A stretch of DNA of 11,872 nt from Ignavibacteriales bacterium (GCA_003142915.1 PLNZ01000247.1:5560-17431), one strand, 5' to 3'. Counted from the stretch's first letter, positions 1 through 8,098 are shown. Translations and numbers: made by a program. The notes: a model not told the origin generated them from the sequence alone.

Positions 1-1592
1 TTGATGAACTTTTACATCCTATTATTGATCCTTCCGCAGAAAAATCTACTAAAGTAATAGCAAAAGGATTACCGGCAGGTCCGGGTGGAGCAACAGGACA
101 GGTAGTATTTTCAGCAGCAGATGCTGTTGCATGGCAAAAAGAAGGCAAGAAAGTTATCCTTGTTCGTGAAGAAACAAATCCTGAAGACATTGAAGGAATG
201 CGTGCCGCCGAAGCTGTGCTAACCGGCCGCGGAGGTATGACATCCCATGCTGCACTTGTTGCCCGTGGGTGGGGAAAGTGTTGTATTGTAGGCGCCGGAA
301 CAATTAAGATTAATTATCACGAAAAATATTTTACGTCTGGTGATGTAACTATTAAAGAAGGCGATTGGCTTACACTGAATGGTTCCAAAGGAGTTGTTTA
401 TCAGGGTGAACTTCCTATGAAGAAAGCTGTTGAAGAAAATCCTGATTTTGCTGCTTTCATGAAAATATGCGATCGAGTAAAAAAATTAAAAATCAGAACA
501 AATGCAGATACTCCTGAAGATGCCGCAAGAGCGCGTGCTTTTGGCGCCGAAGGCATTGGTCTTTTTAGAACAGAGCACATGTTTTACGGAAAGCATTCTG
601 AAGAACCTTTATTCATGCTTCGCAAGATGATTGTTTCTAAAACGGAAGCAGAAAGAAGAAGCGCTTTGGATGAACTCTTCCCGTTTGCTAAAACGAGCAT
701 TAAAGGGGCTCTGGAAGCTATGGATGGTTACGGCGTAACAATAAGAACCCTTGACCCACCGCTCCATGAATTTGTTCCTACCAGATTGGAAGAAAGAGAA
801 AAATTAGCATCGAGCCTTGGAATTTCACTTGATGAATTAAATAAACGCGCAGATGCAATTCATGAAAACAACCCAATGATGGGGCACCGCGGTGTTCGTA
901 TTGGTATTACTTATCCTGAAGTTACGGAAATGCAAGTACGGGCTATTTTTGAAGCGACTGCTGAATTATTGAAAGAAGGAAAGAAACCTTTCCCTGAAAT
1001 CATGATTCCTGTTACCTGTACGGTTAATGAAATCAAACATCAGAATGAAATAATTAATAAAGTTCATGCTGAAGTTGCAGAGAAATTCGGTTTGAAGAAG
1101 ATTCCTCATTTAACCGGTACAATGATTGAAATCCCGCGTGCTGCACTAACTGCAAATAAAATTGCAGATGTGGCACAGTTCTTCTCATTTGGAACAAACG
1201 ATTTGACACAAATGGGATTTGGATTCTCACGCGATGATATTGGCTCATTCTTACCGGATTATCTTGAAAAGAAAATATTGCCTGAAGATCCATTCCAGTC
1301 AATTGATCAGGAAGGAATTGGCGAATTAATGAAGATTGCAGTTGAACGCGGGAGAGCTACCCGGCCAGAACTTAAAATCGGCATTTGCGGTGAGCATGGG
1401 GGCGAGCCTGTATCGGTTGAATTCTGTCATAATATTGGCTTGAACTATGTAAGCTGCTCGCCATACAGAGTTCCGATTGCAAGGTTAGCTGCAGCAAGAG
1501 CAGTTGTAAAAGAACTCTCTACTGCTAAAGTTAAAAAAACAAAGTCAGCTCCTAAATCAATAAAGAAGGTAGCTGCTAAAAAGAAAAAGTAA
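1..1592 (+). CDS. ppdK: Pyruvate, phosphate dikinase, C-terminal part (5' end outside window)
   Basis: This enzyme interconverts pyruvate, ATP and phosphate with phosphoenolpyruvate, AMP and pyrophosphate in the cytoplasm. The frame is open from base 3, so 529 residues are visible and the N-terminal ATP-grasp domain lies upstream. The swivelling phosphohistidine domain comes first, with GGMTSHAA and the phosphorylated His at fragment residue 82 (bases 246-248). The PEP/pyruvate TIM barrel follows, with LDPPLHEF, the GTNDLTQMGFGFSRDD motif near residue 397, and the catalytic Cys in GICGEHGG at residue 462. His-to-Cys spacing is 380 residues, close to the 376 (H455-C831) of the Clostridium symbiosum enzyme. 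GLNYVSCSPYRVPIARLAAA then closes the barrel as usual. After it come about 25 extra residues made almost only of Lys, Ala, Ser and Thr, which is unusual for this family. ATG codons such as the one at 198 are internal, not the start. Confidence 0.96.
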   Translation, partial: DELLHPIIDPSAEKSTKVIAKGLPAGPGGATGQVVFSAADAVAWQKEGKKVILVREETNPEDIEGMRAAEAVLTGRGGMTSHAALVARGWGKCCIVGAGTIKINYHEKYFTSGDVTIKEGDWLTLNGSKGVVYQGELPMKKAVEENPDFAAFMKICDRVKKLKIRTNADTPEDAARARAFGAEGIGLFRTEHMFYGKHSEEPLFMLRKMIVSKTEAERRSALDELFPFAKTSIKGALEAMDGYGVTIRTLDPPLHEFVPTRLEEREKLASSLGISLDELNKRADAIHENNPMMGHRGVRIGITYPEVTEMQVRAIFEATAELLKEGKKPFPEIMIPVTCTVNEIKHQNEIINKVHAEVAEKFGLKKIPHLTGTMIEIPRAALTANKIADVAQFFSFGTNDLTQMGFGFSRDDIGSFLPDYLEKKILPEDPFQSIDQEGIGELMKIAVERGRATRPELKIGICGEHGGEPVSVEFCHNIGLNYVSCSPYRVPIARLAAARAVVKELSTAKVKKTKSAPKSIKKVAAKKKK

Positions 1593-1615
1593 ATAATTAA
1601 ACAACATTAATTTGA

Positions 1616-1645
1616 GGGGGAGACAGAATATTGTCTCCCCCCTTT
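1616..1645 (+). terminator. Strong GC hairpin after ppdK
   Basis: GGGGGAGACA (1616-1625) pairs perfectly with TGTCTCCCCC (1632-1641) around the six-base loop GAATAT, 23 bases after the ppdK stop. Only CTTT follows, so the U-tract is poor for a classical intrinsic terminator. It is by far the most stable hairpin in the window. It probably ends ppdK transcription or protects its 3' end. Only about 35 bases separate it from the queA start codon. Confidence 0.7.
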
Positions 1646-1678
1646 GAAAATTAGTTCACATTTAAGAGGTAACGAAGA

Positions 1679-2713
1679 ATGAAATTATCGGACTTCAAAT
1701 ATAACTTACCAAAGACTTCGATAGCCAAGTATCCTGTTTCGCCGAGAGACAAATCAAAGCTGATGGTTCTTAACAGGGAAACACAAGAAATAGGAAACAA
1801 AGTTTTTACAGACATTGTTGATTATATGAAAAAAGGGGATGTTTTGGTACTTAATGAAACGCGTGTCTTTCAGGCAAGGCTTTACGGCAAGAAAGAAAAG
1901 ACGAATGCGAAAATTGAAGTGTTTTTATTAAGGGAATTGAACGCAGAAGAATGTATATGGGATGTAATTGTTGATCCTGCCCGGAAGGTAAGGATTGGCA
2001 ATAAGATTTATTTTAATGATAAACTCTGGTGTGAAGTAATAGATAATACGACCTCTCGCGGAAGAACAGTTCGCTTTAATCAGCCAGGCAACGTTTATAA
2101 GTCAGTTGAAAAAATTGGTTTAACCCCGCTTCCACCTTATATCAAAAGGGAACCTGAACTATCCGATAAGGAAAATTATCAAACTGTTTATGCTAAAATT
2201 GACGGAGCAGTTGCTGCTCCTACGGCAGGTCTTCATTTTACACTCAAGCTTCTTCAAAAAATTGAGAAGAAAGGAATTGAAATAGTACCTGTAGTGCTGC
2301 ATATAGGTTTGGGAACTTTTAGACCAGTTGAAGTTGAGGATCTTACGAAACATAAAATGGATTCTGAGTTTTATGAGATTACTCCCGATTCCGCCGAAAA
2401 AATTAACAAAGCTATTTTGTCCAAGCACAATGTTTTTGTTGTTGGAACAAGTACTTGCCGTGCTCTTGAGACCAGTGTTACGGCTGAAGGTTTCATAAAG
2501 GCAAGCCGCGGCTGGACGGATAAATTTATCTATCCGCCATACGAATTTAAAATTGCAAGTAAGTTGATTACAAACTTCCATACGGCTGAGTCCACATTAC
2601 TTATGCTTATATGCGCATTTGCCGGGACTGAATTTGCCATGAAGGCTTATAAAAAAGCTTTGAAAGAGAATTTCAGATTTCTTAGTTACGGCGATGCAAT
2701 GCTTATTTTATGA
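1679..2713 (+). CDS. queA: S-adenosylmethionine:tRNA ribosyltransferase-isomerase (queuosine synthesis)
   Basis: QueA moves the ribosyl part of S-adenosylmethionine onto 7-aminomethyl-7-deazaguanine at tRNA position 34, forming epoxyqueuosine. The 344-residue product has the normal length for the family. Family signatures are visible in order: the N-terminal KLSDFKYNLP with SPRDKSKLMVLNR, LNETRVFQARL, LTPLPPYIKR, the DGAVAAPTAGLHFT block (about 175-188), HIGLGTFRPV followed by HKMDSEFYEI, and NFHTAESTLLMLICAFAG near the C terminus (about 299-316). The ATG at 1679 is chosen because AAGAGG (1664-1669) lies nine bases upstream and the family N terminus begins exactly there. Its last bases overlap the ispD start in ATGA. 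No other queuosine gene is in view, so the pairing with ispD looks like operon packing, not a shared pathway. Confidence 0.96.
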   Translation: MKLSDFKYNLPKTSIAKYPVSPRDKSKLMVLNRETQEIGNKVFTDIVDYMKKGDVLVLNETRVFQARLYGKKEKTNAKIEVFLLRELNAEECIWDVIVDPARKVRIGNKIYFNDKLWCEVIDNTTSRGRTVRFNQPGNVYKSVEKIGLTPLPPYIKREPELSDKENYQTVYAKIDGAVAAPTAGLHFTLKLLQKIEKKGIEIVPVVLHIGLGTFRPVEVEDLTKHKMDSEFYEITPDSAEKINKAILSKHNVFVVGTSTCRALETSVTAEGFIKASRGWTDKFIYPPYEFKIASKLITNFHTAESTLLMLICAFAGTEFAMKAYKKALKENFRFLSYGDAMLIL

Positions 2714-3387
2714 AAACTTTTGCTGTCATTCCAGCCGGAGGAAAAGGCAGTAGGAGCGGTTTTTCCGTTCCTAAGCAATATCTAAAATTCAACAGTAAAG
2801 AACTTATTGTTTATACACTTGAAGTATTCCAGAAAAATAGATTAATTGATGAAATAATTATTGCTGCTGAGAAACCTTATTTCCCGCTGCTTAAAAAAAT
2901 TAAAGAAAAATATAAACTGACTAAGATTAAGAAAATTGTTGACGGAGGTAAGAAAAGACAGGATTCCGTATATAATGCCCTGTCGGCAATAAATGCAGAT
3001 AAAGATGATCTTATAGTTGTGCATGATGCAGCGCGTCCTTTATTAACCGCAAGCGTATTAAACAACGCAATCAGTATTGCTGAGAAAAAAGGGAATGCAT
3101 TAGTCTGTCTAAAAGCGAAAGATACGATGATAAAAGTAAGAGGAACGGTAGATTCATATTTAGACCGGAGGGAAATATATAATGTACAGACTCCACAAAT
3201 TTTCAAGTTTAAAGATTTAAAGAAAGCTTTCGAGAAAGCATATAAAGAAAAATTTTATGGTACCGATGAATCAATGCTTGTCAAAAAGCTTGGGAAAAAA
3301 ATCTATGTTGCCGAAGGATCAGTACTGAATTTTAAAATAACGACTAAATCGGACATCCAAATATTTAAACAGTTAATTAAACAATAG
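2710..3387 (+). CDS. ispD: 2-C-methyl-D-erythritol 4-phosphate cytidylyltransferase
   Basis: IspD joins CTP and methylerythritol 4-phosphate to give CDP-methylerythritol, the third step of the non-mevalonate isoprenoid pathway. At 225 residues it is close to the usual 220-240. The nucleotide-binding N terminus reads PAGGKGSRSGFSVPKQYL, with Arg15 and Lys22 in the places of the catalytic E. coli Arg20 and Lys27. GGKKRQDSVYNAL, VHDAARPLL and the DRREIYNVQTPQIF block follow. Arg153 in that last block probably matches E. coli Arg157. Near the C terminus GTDESMLV replaces the common TDDA-type motif. The start codon shares bases with the queA stop (ATGA, 2710-2713), implying translational coupling. 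No ispF lies next to it, although the two are adjacent or fused in many bacteria. Confidence 0.95.
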   Translation: MKTFAVIPAGGKGSRSGFSVPKQYLKFNSKELIVYTLEVFQKNRLIDEIIIAAEKPYFPLLKKIKEKYKLTKIKKIVDGGKKRQDSVYNALSAINADKDDLIVVHDAARPLLTASVLNNAISIAEKKGNALVCLKAKDTMIKVRGTVDSYLDRREIYNVQTPQIFKFKDLKKAFEKAYKEKFYGTDESMLVKKLGKKIYVAEGSVLNFKITTKSDIQIFKQLIKQ

Positions 3388-3490
3388 ATTAGCAATCTTT
3401 TTAACCAGAAACAGAAAAAGTTATTTGAGCATCTAAACATTTATAAAAAATATTCGATAATATATAGCGCAAAGTTTGTATAAATTTTCA

Positions 3491-3550
3491 ACACTTCATG
3501 TTAAAAGTGTCATTTGTCATTGAATATTTGGACTAAAAATTATATTTTTG
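3491..3550 (+). promoter_or_regulatory. Possible plsY promoter region with small dyad
   Basis: The 193-bp gap 3388-3580 holds no gene. It contains the dyad ACACTT-N8-AAGTGT (3491-3510) and a TATTTTTG box (3543-3550) that fits the Bacteroidota TAnnTTTG -7 pattern, about 30 bases before the plsY ATG. The nearest TTTG elements (3513-3516 and 3527-3530) are at 26 and 12 bp spacing, not the preferred 19-21, so the promoter call is weak. The dyad could be an operator or a poor ispD terminator. Confidence 0.25.
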
Positions 3551-3580
3551 TTTTAAAGATAAAAATAATATAGAAACGAT

Positions 3581-4255
3581 ATGTATTTATTAGCAACGAT
3601 AATACTGCTTTCTTACCTGGTTGGATCAATACCTACTAGTATAATAGTCAGCAAGTTAACTAAAGGAATAGATATAAGAGATTACGGCAGCGGAAATGCC
3701 GGCGGCACTAATGTTATGCGTGTTCTTGGTTGGAAACAGGGTCTTTTTGTAATTATTCTTGATTCATTAAAAGGTGTCTTGGCAGTAATAGTTATAGCCC
3801 GTCTTCATTACGGAGCGATACCTTTTACAAATGTAACTCCATTTGATGATTTTACTTTAATTCAAATAATTGCCGGAATTGCCGCTGTAATAGGTCATGT
3901 CTGGACTGTCTTTGCAGGTTTTAGGGGCGGTAAAGGAATTGCCACTGCTTTGGGCATGCTTTTAATGATTAGTACCATTGATATGTTGGTTGCTGTTGGA
4001 ATATTTATTGTGGTCGTTTTTGTATCGCGTTATGTTTCTCTTGGCTCTATTCTCGGAGCTATTGCTGTTCCTTTGACTCTGGTTATACGGGAAAATGTTT
4101 TTAATGTAAATATCCCCAATTATAGTACTTTATTACCTTTCATTATTTTAGTCTCTTTAATCGTTATATTTACACATCGTAAGAATGTGGTTCGTTTAAT
4201 TAATGGAAATGAGCACAAATTAAATTTTTCTAAAAAGAAAAGATCTACTCCTTAA
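3581..4255 (+). CDS. plsY: Acyl-phosphate:glycerol-3-phosphate acyltransferase PlsY
   Basis: PlsY is an inner-membrane enzyme that transfers an acyl chain from acyl-phosphate to the sn-1 position of glycerol-3-phosphate, the first committed step of phospholipid synthesis. The 224-residue protein is almost entirely hydrophobic segments joined by short loops. The first membrane helix starts at residue 2. The three family loop motifs are present: SGNAGGTN (37-44; other members often have SGNIGATN), FRGGKGIAT with GGKG at 116-119 for acyl-phosphate binding, and THRKNVVRLINGNEHK (from 198). A lysine-rich stretch ends the protein. The start has no clear Shine-Dalgarno site. The stop lies three bases before gpsA, whose product makes the PlsY substrate, so the pair is a functional unit. 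Confidence 0.95.
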   Translation: MYLLATIILLSYLVGSIPTSIIVSKLTKGIDIRDYGSGNAGGTNVMRVLGWKQGLFVIILDSLKGVLAVIVIARLHYGAIPFTNVTPFDDFTLIQIIAGIAAVIGHVWTVFAGFRGGKGIATALGMLLMISTIDMLVAVGIFIVVVFVSRYVSLGSILGAIAVPLTLVIRENVFNVNIPNYSTLLPFIILVSLIVIFTHRKNVVRLINGNEHKLNFSKKKRSTP

Positions 4256-4258
4256 AGA

Positions 4259-5254
4259 ATGAAAATTTCTGTTTTAGGTGCGGGAGGCTGGGGTACCACC
4301 CTTGCTATTCTGCTTTATTACAATGGGCACGATGTTACTCTTTGGGAATTTCACAAACATTATTCAAAAGTATTAGATAAGACAAGAGTAAATAAGATAT
4401 TCCTGCCTGGAATTAAAATTCCTCACGAAATAAAAATTACACACGATCTTGAAGAAGCATCATTAGACAAAAACCTGATTGTTCTTGCAGTTCCGTCCCA
4501 GTTTCTACGGAGTGTAGTAAGTAATGTTAAACCGTCGGATATTAAAGATGCCATTTTTGTTAACGTAGCTAAGGGAATTGAAAACAAGTCATTGATGACA
4601 ATGTCACAAATGCTGCGGGATGAAATTCCATCACTTGATGAGGGACAAATAGGAGTATTATCCGGCCCGAGCCATGCAGAAGAGGTTAGCAGAAGAATTC
4701 CTACTGCTATAGTGGCGGCATCTAAAAATCATGATACATCCAAAACTATTCAGTCTGCATTTATGACTTCCTACTTCCGCGTATATTCTTCAACCGATCC
4801 TCTTGGTGTTGAACTGGGAGGTTCTTTCAAGAATGTTATTGCTATAGGCGCAGGAATTATTGACGGTGCAAAGTTTGGCGATAATACTAAAGCCGCTATT
4901 ATGACGCGCGGTGTTGCCGAGATTGCCCGGCTCGGAGTTGCAATTGGCGCATGTCCTGAAACTTTTGCCGGTCTTTCGGGTATGGGAGATTTAATAGTAA
5001 CCTGTATGAGCCGCCACAGCAGGAACCGGTACGTAGGCGAGCAGATTGGCGCAGGAAAGAAATTGAAAGAAGTTTTAAAATCTATGGAGATGGTTGCCGA
5101 AGGTGTGGAAACGAGCAGGTCTGCAAGTCAGTTAGCGGAAAAATACGAAGTGGAAACGCCGATAACCAATGAAGTATACAAAATACTGTTCGAAGATAAA
5201 GACCCCGTAAAGGCTACCACAGATTTAATGACCCGCGATATGAGGACGGAATAA
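4259..5254 (+). CDS. gpsA: NAD(P)-dependent glycerol-3-phosphate dehydrogenase
   Basis: GpsA reduces dihydroxyacetone phosphate to sn-glycerol-3-phosphate in the cytoplasm, feeding the PlsY reaction encoded just upstream. The 331-residue length is standard. The Rossmann nucleotide-binding loop VLGAGGWGTT is at residues 4-13. LSGPSHAEEV follows in the middle of the protein. GGSFKNV carries the catalytic Lys191. The C-terminal domain has FGDNTKAAIMTRG, the TFAGLSGMGDLIVTC motif and HSRNRYVG, with Arg255 and Asn256 as the substrate-phosphate binding pair. VAEGVETSRSA and the P-I-T-N-E-V-Y sequence close the fold as expected. The gene starts three bases after plsY and has no strong ribosome binding site of its own, so coupling to plsY translation is likely. 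Nothing is missing or unusual. Confidence 0.96.
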   Translation: MKISVLGAGGWGTTLAILLYYNGHDVTLWEFHKHYSKVLDKTRVNKIFLPGIKIPHEIKITHDLEEASLDKNLIVLAVPSQFLRSVVSNVKPSDIKDAIFVNVAKGIENKSLMTMSQMLRDEIPSLDEGQIGVLSGPSHAEEVSRRIPTAIVAASKNHDTSKTIQSAFMTSYFRVYSSTDPLGVELGGSFKNVIAIGAGIIDGAKFGDNTKAAIMTRGVAEIARLGVAIGACPETFAGLSGMGDLIVTCMSRHSRNRYVGEQIGAGKKLKEVLKSMEMVAEGVETSRSASQLAEKYEVETPITNEVYKILFEDKDPVKATTDLMTRDMRTE

Positions 5255-5301
5255 AGGTTATATCCTTAATTTAATAATACAAATCAAAGGGTATATCCTT
5301 A
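5253..5301. repeat. Two near-palindromic 16-bp direct repeats after gpsA
   Basis: AAAGGTTATATCCTTA (5253-5268) and AAAGGGTATATCCTTA (5286-5301) differ at one base and start 33 bp apart, about three helical turns. Each copy is an imperfect dyad with AAGG/CCTT arms around an AT core. The first copy overlaps the gpsA stop codon. Spacing and symmetry would suit a pair of protein-binding sites or a remnant of a small repeat. No known operator was recognised. Confidence 0.6.
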
Positions 5302-5339
5302 TTACTCATTATAGTTTCAACATTTATATTTGTTTCAGA

Positions 5340-5720
5340 TTAATAACGCAACTTTTTGAAAAGTTCATCTAAAGTTCTCCCGAAAGACAAAGTGGCTATA
5401 TTGTAGTAATGGGATTTAAGGGACTAATGATGTATGCTGCCTTCCATTTGAACTATTGCTGAAGTACGCTTGGGATATTCAGAATCACCAATATATTTAA
5501 GGAACCATATTTGTTTAAATGGGTAGAGTAAATTTGCCGTTACTATGCCATCCCGGCGGCTGTGCCACTTTGTGGGATTTCAAAAATTTATTTGCCCCCG
5601 GTTTGCTTCCAACATTACACGGTTCAGAGTAACATAGGTAAATGCGTCATGGTGAATTATTGAAAGTTTATTATTGTGCAAATGAAAAATTAGTAATCGA
5701 ATACACATGTTGTTATTCAT
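5340..5720 (-). pseudogene. Possible decayed minus-strand gene of unknown function
   Basis: The gap 5255-5746 holds no intact gene. On the minus strand one frame runs from an ATG at 5720 to a TAA at 5342-5340, 126 codons, interrupted only by TGA (5582-5580) and TAG (5426-5424). The three pieces read as plausible protein: DAFTYVTLNRVMLEANRGQ in the first, WHSRRDGIVTANLLYPFKQI in the second, and ATLSFGRTLDELFKKLRY at the end. The middle part (about 5535-5640) is visibly richer in GC than its surroundings. No family was recognised. The + strand is also fairly open here, so chance or an interspersed non-coding repeat remain possible. Confidence 0.35.
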
Positions 5721-5746
5721 AAAATCATAATTTATCTTTCATATTA

Positions 5747-7957
5747 ATGAAATCCGAAGCTGATAAAATATTATGCGGACCGGTTCAATACTTAAAATCT
5801 GTTGGGCCTAAGCGCGCAGAAGCATTTAAAAAGATCGGGATTATAACTGTAAAAGATCTCCTTTTTTATTTCCCTTCCCGCCATTTAGACAGGACTACCA
5901 CTCTTAATTCCTTAAAAGCATTTAATTATCTAATAAACGGCTATGCCGGCGAGCTAACGATAATTGCAAAAGTTGCAGATAAAGAAAAGCTTCGCTTTAG
6001 AAAAAAAGAATTGTTCAAAGTTCAGATGAGGGATTCAACCGGATTTTTTGAGTGTATTTGGTTTCAGGGGATAAAATATTTTGAATCGGTTTTTAATGAA
6101 GGAGATATATTTGCAATATCCGGTAAACCGGCTTTATCTAAGTATAACAACCTTCAATTCACTCACCCTGATTTTGACAAGATAACGGAAGAAGAATCTT
6201 ATAACTTTCTTAATACCGGTAAAATAATCCCTTTTTACCGTATACCTAAAGAATTAAAGATTACCAATGTAGGTGATTTAAGTTTAAGAAGAATTATTAA
6301 CTTTGCTGTTGAAAATTATGCCGGTCATCTGGAAGAAACATTACCTGAAGAAATAATAATTCAGAATAATTTAATCGGCATTTGCGATGCAGTAAGAAAT
6401 TTTCATTTTCCTTTAAACAAAGAAAAGCTTCAATCTGCCGTTGCCCGGTTCAAATTTGAAGAAGCATTTTATCTTGAAATACTTGTTGCACTTAGAAAGA
6501 ATAATTACAAGAGCAAGCTTACAGGGAATGCCTTGAAAGTGAAAACTAGTCTAATCCATGACTTCTTAAAGATACTTCCTTTCGGTTTAACAGACTCGCA
6601 GTTAAAAGTATTGAGTGAAATAAGAAAAGATATGGAAGAACCCGTTCCAATGAACCGCCTTTTGCAGGGGGATGTCGGCAGCGGGAAGACAATTGTAGCT
6701 TTAATTGCGATGTTAATTGCCGTTGATAATGGTTATCAGGCTGTATTAATGGCACCAACTGAAATTTTGGCGGATCAACATGCAAAAAATATCACCAAAC
6801 TTATGAAATCTCTTTCTGAAGTTTATAAAATCAGAGAGATAAGAGTTAGTTTACTGCTTGGCGGACAAAAGAAATCAGTGAAAGAAAAAAATCTAAAGGA
6901 TATTGAATTGAATGAAGCAGATATAGTTATTGGAACTCATGCATTATTCGAAGAACAGGTTAGGTTCAAGAAACTCGGTCTCGTTGTTGTAGATGAGCAG
7001 CATCGTTTTGGAGTTGCTCAAAGAGCAAGCTTGATAGGTAAGGGAATTACCCCGGATGTAATTGTAATGAGTGCGACACCCATTCCCAGAACATTAACAA
7101 TGACGGTTTATGGCGATCTTGATGTGTCTGTTATTAATGAGATGCCGAAAAACAGGAAAAGCATTAAAACTTTGATTAGAGGAGAAGGTAACCTGCCGGA
7201 TATTTATAAATATATAGTGGATAAAAGGAAAGAAGGTTACCAATCCTATATAGTCTATCCTTTGGTGGAAGAATCGGAGAAGCTTGAGTTAAAGGCAGCA
7301 CAAACGTATTACGATGAATTAAAAAAGACATATTTCAAGAATATTTCACTTGGACTGATCCACGGTAGAATGTCCTGGCAAGCGAAAGAAGAAGCAATGA
7401 TGCTCTTCCTTGCAAAAAAGTTCGATGTACTAATTGCAACTACGGTTATTGAAGTCGGAATTGATATACCTGATGCAAATATCATTTTAATTAATGATGC
7501 ACACAGGTTTGGCTTATCCCAGCTTCATCAATTACGCGGTAGAGTTGGCAGAAGCAGCAAACAGGCTTACTGCATTCTTGTAACGAAGGATGAATATATT
7601 GCAAAGCGCGGGAATTATGAACTGAATCTTGAATATCTTTCTCAAACTCAATTAGAAAAATACAAATCCGCCGTAAGGTTGAGTTCAATGGCTAAATACA
7701 GCGACGGATTTAAGATTGCCGAAATGGATTTAAAATTAAGGGGTCCAGGAGATATTTTCGGAACTCAGCAGAGCGGTTTCCCGGAACTAAAGCATATCAA
7801 TCTGATAGAAGACGTTGATATAATTGTTTCTGCAAAAAAATCAGCATTTGACCTTATTGGAAAAGATCCCCGCCTGATAGAAAACTTTAACCAGGTTATC
7901 CGGAAAAATATTATTGAGCGCTATTCAAACAGTCTTCGTTATGCAAAGATCGCATAG
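5747..7957 (+). CDS. recG: ATP-dependent DNA helicase RecG
   Basis: RecG reverses stalled replication forks and migrates branched DNA during recombination and repair. The 736-residue protein is somewhat longer than the E. coli one (693). The N-terminal wedge/OB region starts with the helix-hairpin-helix-like VGPKRAEAFKKIGI and contains DLLFYFPSRHLDR. The first helicase domain has GDVGSGKT (308-315), APTEILADQHA, the DEQH box at 416-419 and SATPIPRTL. The second has IHGRM, ATTVIEVGIDIPDANI and QLRGRVGR (595-602). The RecG-specific C-terminal TRG region is present around LKLRGPGDIFGTQQSGFPEL. The ATG at 5747 matches the family N terminus. There is no good Shine-Dalgarno site, and a noncoding stretch of almost 500 bases lies upstream. 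A hairpin terminator begins two bases after the stop, so the gene is probably monocistronic. Confidence 0.97.
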   Translation: MKSEADKILCGPVQYLKSVGPKRAEAFKKIGIITVKDLLFYFPSRHLDRTTTLNSLKAFNYLINGYAGELTIIAKVADKEKLRFRKKELFKVQMRDSTGFFECIWFQGIKYFESVFNEGDIFAISGKPALSKYNNLQFTHPDFDKITEEESYNFLNTGKIIPFYRIPKELKITNVGDLSLRRIINFAVENYAGHLEETLPEEIIIQNNLIGICDAVRNFHFPLNKEKLQSAVARFKFEEAFYLEILVALRKNNYKSKLTGNALKVKTSLIHDFLKILPFGLTDSQLKVLSEIRKDMEEPVPMNRLLQGDVGSGKTIVALIAMLIAVDNGYQAVLMAPTEILADQHAKNITKLMKSLSEVYKIREIRVSLLLGGQKKSVKEKNLKDIELNEADIVIGTHALFEEQVRFKKLGLVVVDEQHRFGVAQRASLIGKGITPDVIVMSATPIPRTLTMTVYGDLDVSVINEMPKNRKSIKTLIRGEGNLPDIYKYIVDKRKEGYQSYIVYPLVEESEKLELKAAQTYYDELKKTYFKNISLGLIHGRMSWQAKEEAMMLFLAKKFDVLIATTVIEVGIDIPDANIILINDAHRFGLSQLHQLRGRVGRSSKQAYCILVTKDEYIAKRGNYELNLEYLSQTQLEKYKSAVRLSSMAKYSDGFKIAEMDLKLRGPGDIFGTQQSGFPELKHINLIEDVDIIVSAKKSAFDLIGKDPRLIENFNQVIRKNIIERYSNSLRYAKIA

Positions 7958-7959
7958 AT

Positions 7960-7983
7960 AATTTTTCTCCGGGAAAATTTTTT
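7960..7983 (+). terminator. Intrinsic terminator of recG with UNCG tetraloop
   Basis: AATTTTTC (7960-7967) pairs with GGAAAATT (7972-7979), with one T-G pair, around the loop TCCG. This gives C(UCCG)G, the extra-stable UNCG tetraloop type, closed directly onto a run of six T (7978-7983). It starts two bases after the recG stop and is a textbook Rho-independent terminator apart from its AT-rich lower stem. Confidence 0.75.
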
Positions 7984-8022
7984 AAATACTCCGCGAAATA
8001 TTTTTATTATAATGCAAAAAAA

Positions 8023-8055
8023 TTTGATTTATAATTTATTTTTGTTATAAATTTG
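8023..8055 (+). promoter_or_regulatory. Candidate distal promoter, Bacteroidota type
   Basis: TTTG (8023-8026) is followed after 21 bp by TAAATTTG (8048-8055), matching the TTTG-N19-21-TAnnTTTG arrangement known from Bacteroidota housekeeping promoters. It would give a leader of about 200 bases before the ligase gene. The same bases also form an ATTTATAA-N10-TTATAAAT inverted repeat (8027-8052). In such AT-rich DNA a chance match is quite possible. Confidence 0.35.
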
Positions 8056-8098
8056 CCGTGTGATAATTTTTTTTTGTTGAGATTGGAAAAAGTTGGCG

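Noticed and set aside
2159..2581. Open frame of 140 codons on the minus strand inside queA
   Set aside because: It lies wholly opposite a well-supported queA, its predicted protein shows no recognisable motif, and it follows from codon bias of the true gene.
2842..3206. Two minus-strand open frames with hydrophobic predicted peptides inside ispD
   Set aside because: They are complements of Lys-rich ispD codons, which read as Phe and Leu on the other strand. The hydrophobic look is an artefact.
5350..5365. Hairpin AACTTT-TTGA-AAAGTT as terminator of gpsA
   Set aside because: The stem is short and AT-rich, lies about 95 bases after the gpsA stop and lacks a T-run. It also falls inside the possible decayed gene.
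5387..5573. ACAAAGTGGC (5387-5396) and its inverted copy GCCACTTTGT (5564-5573) as ends of an insertion element
   Set aside because: The arms are only ten bases, the enclosed 167 bases contain no transposase, and no flanking target duplication was seen.
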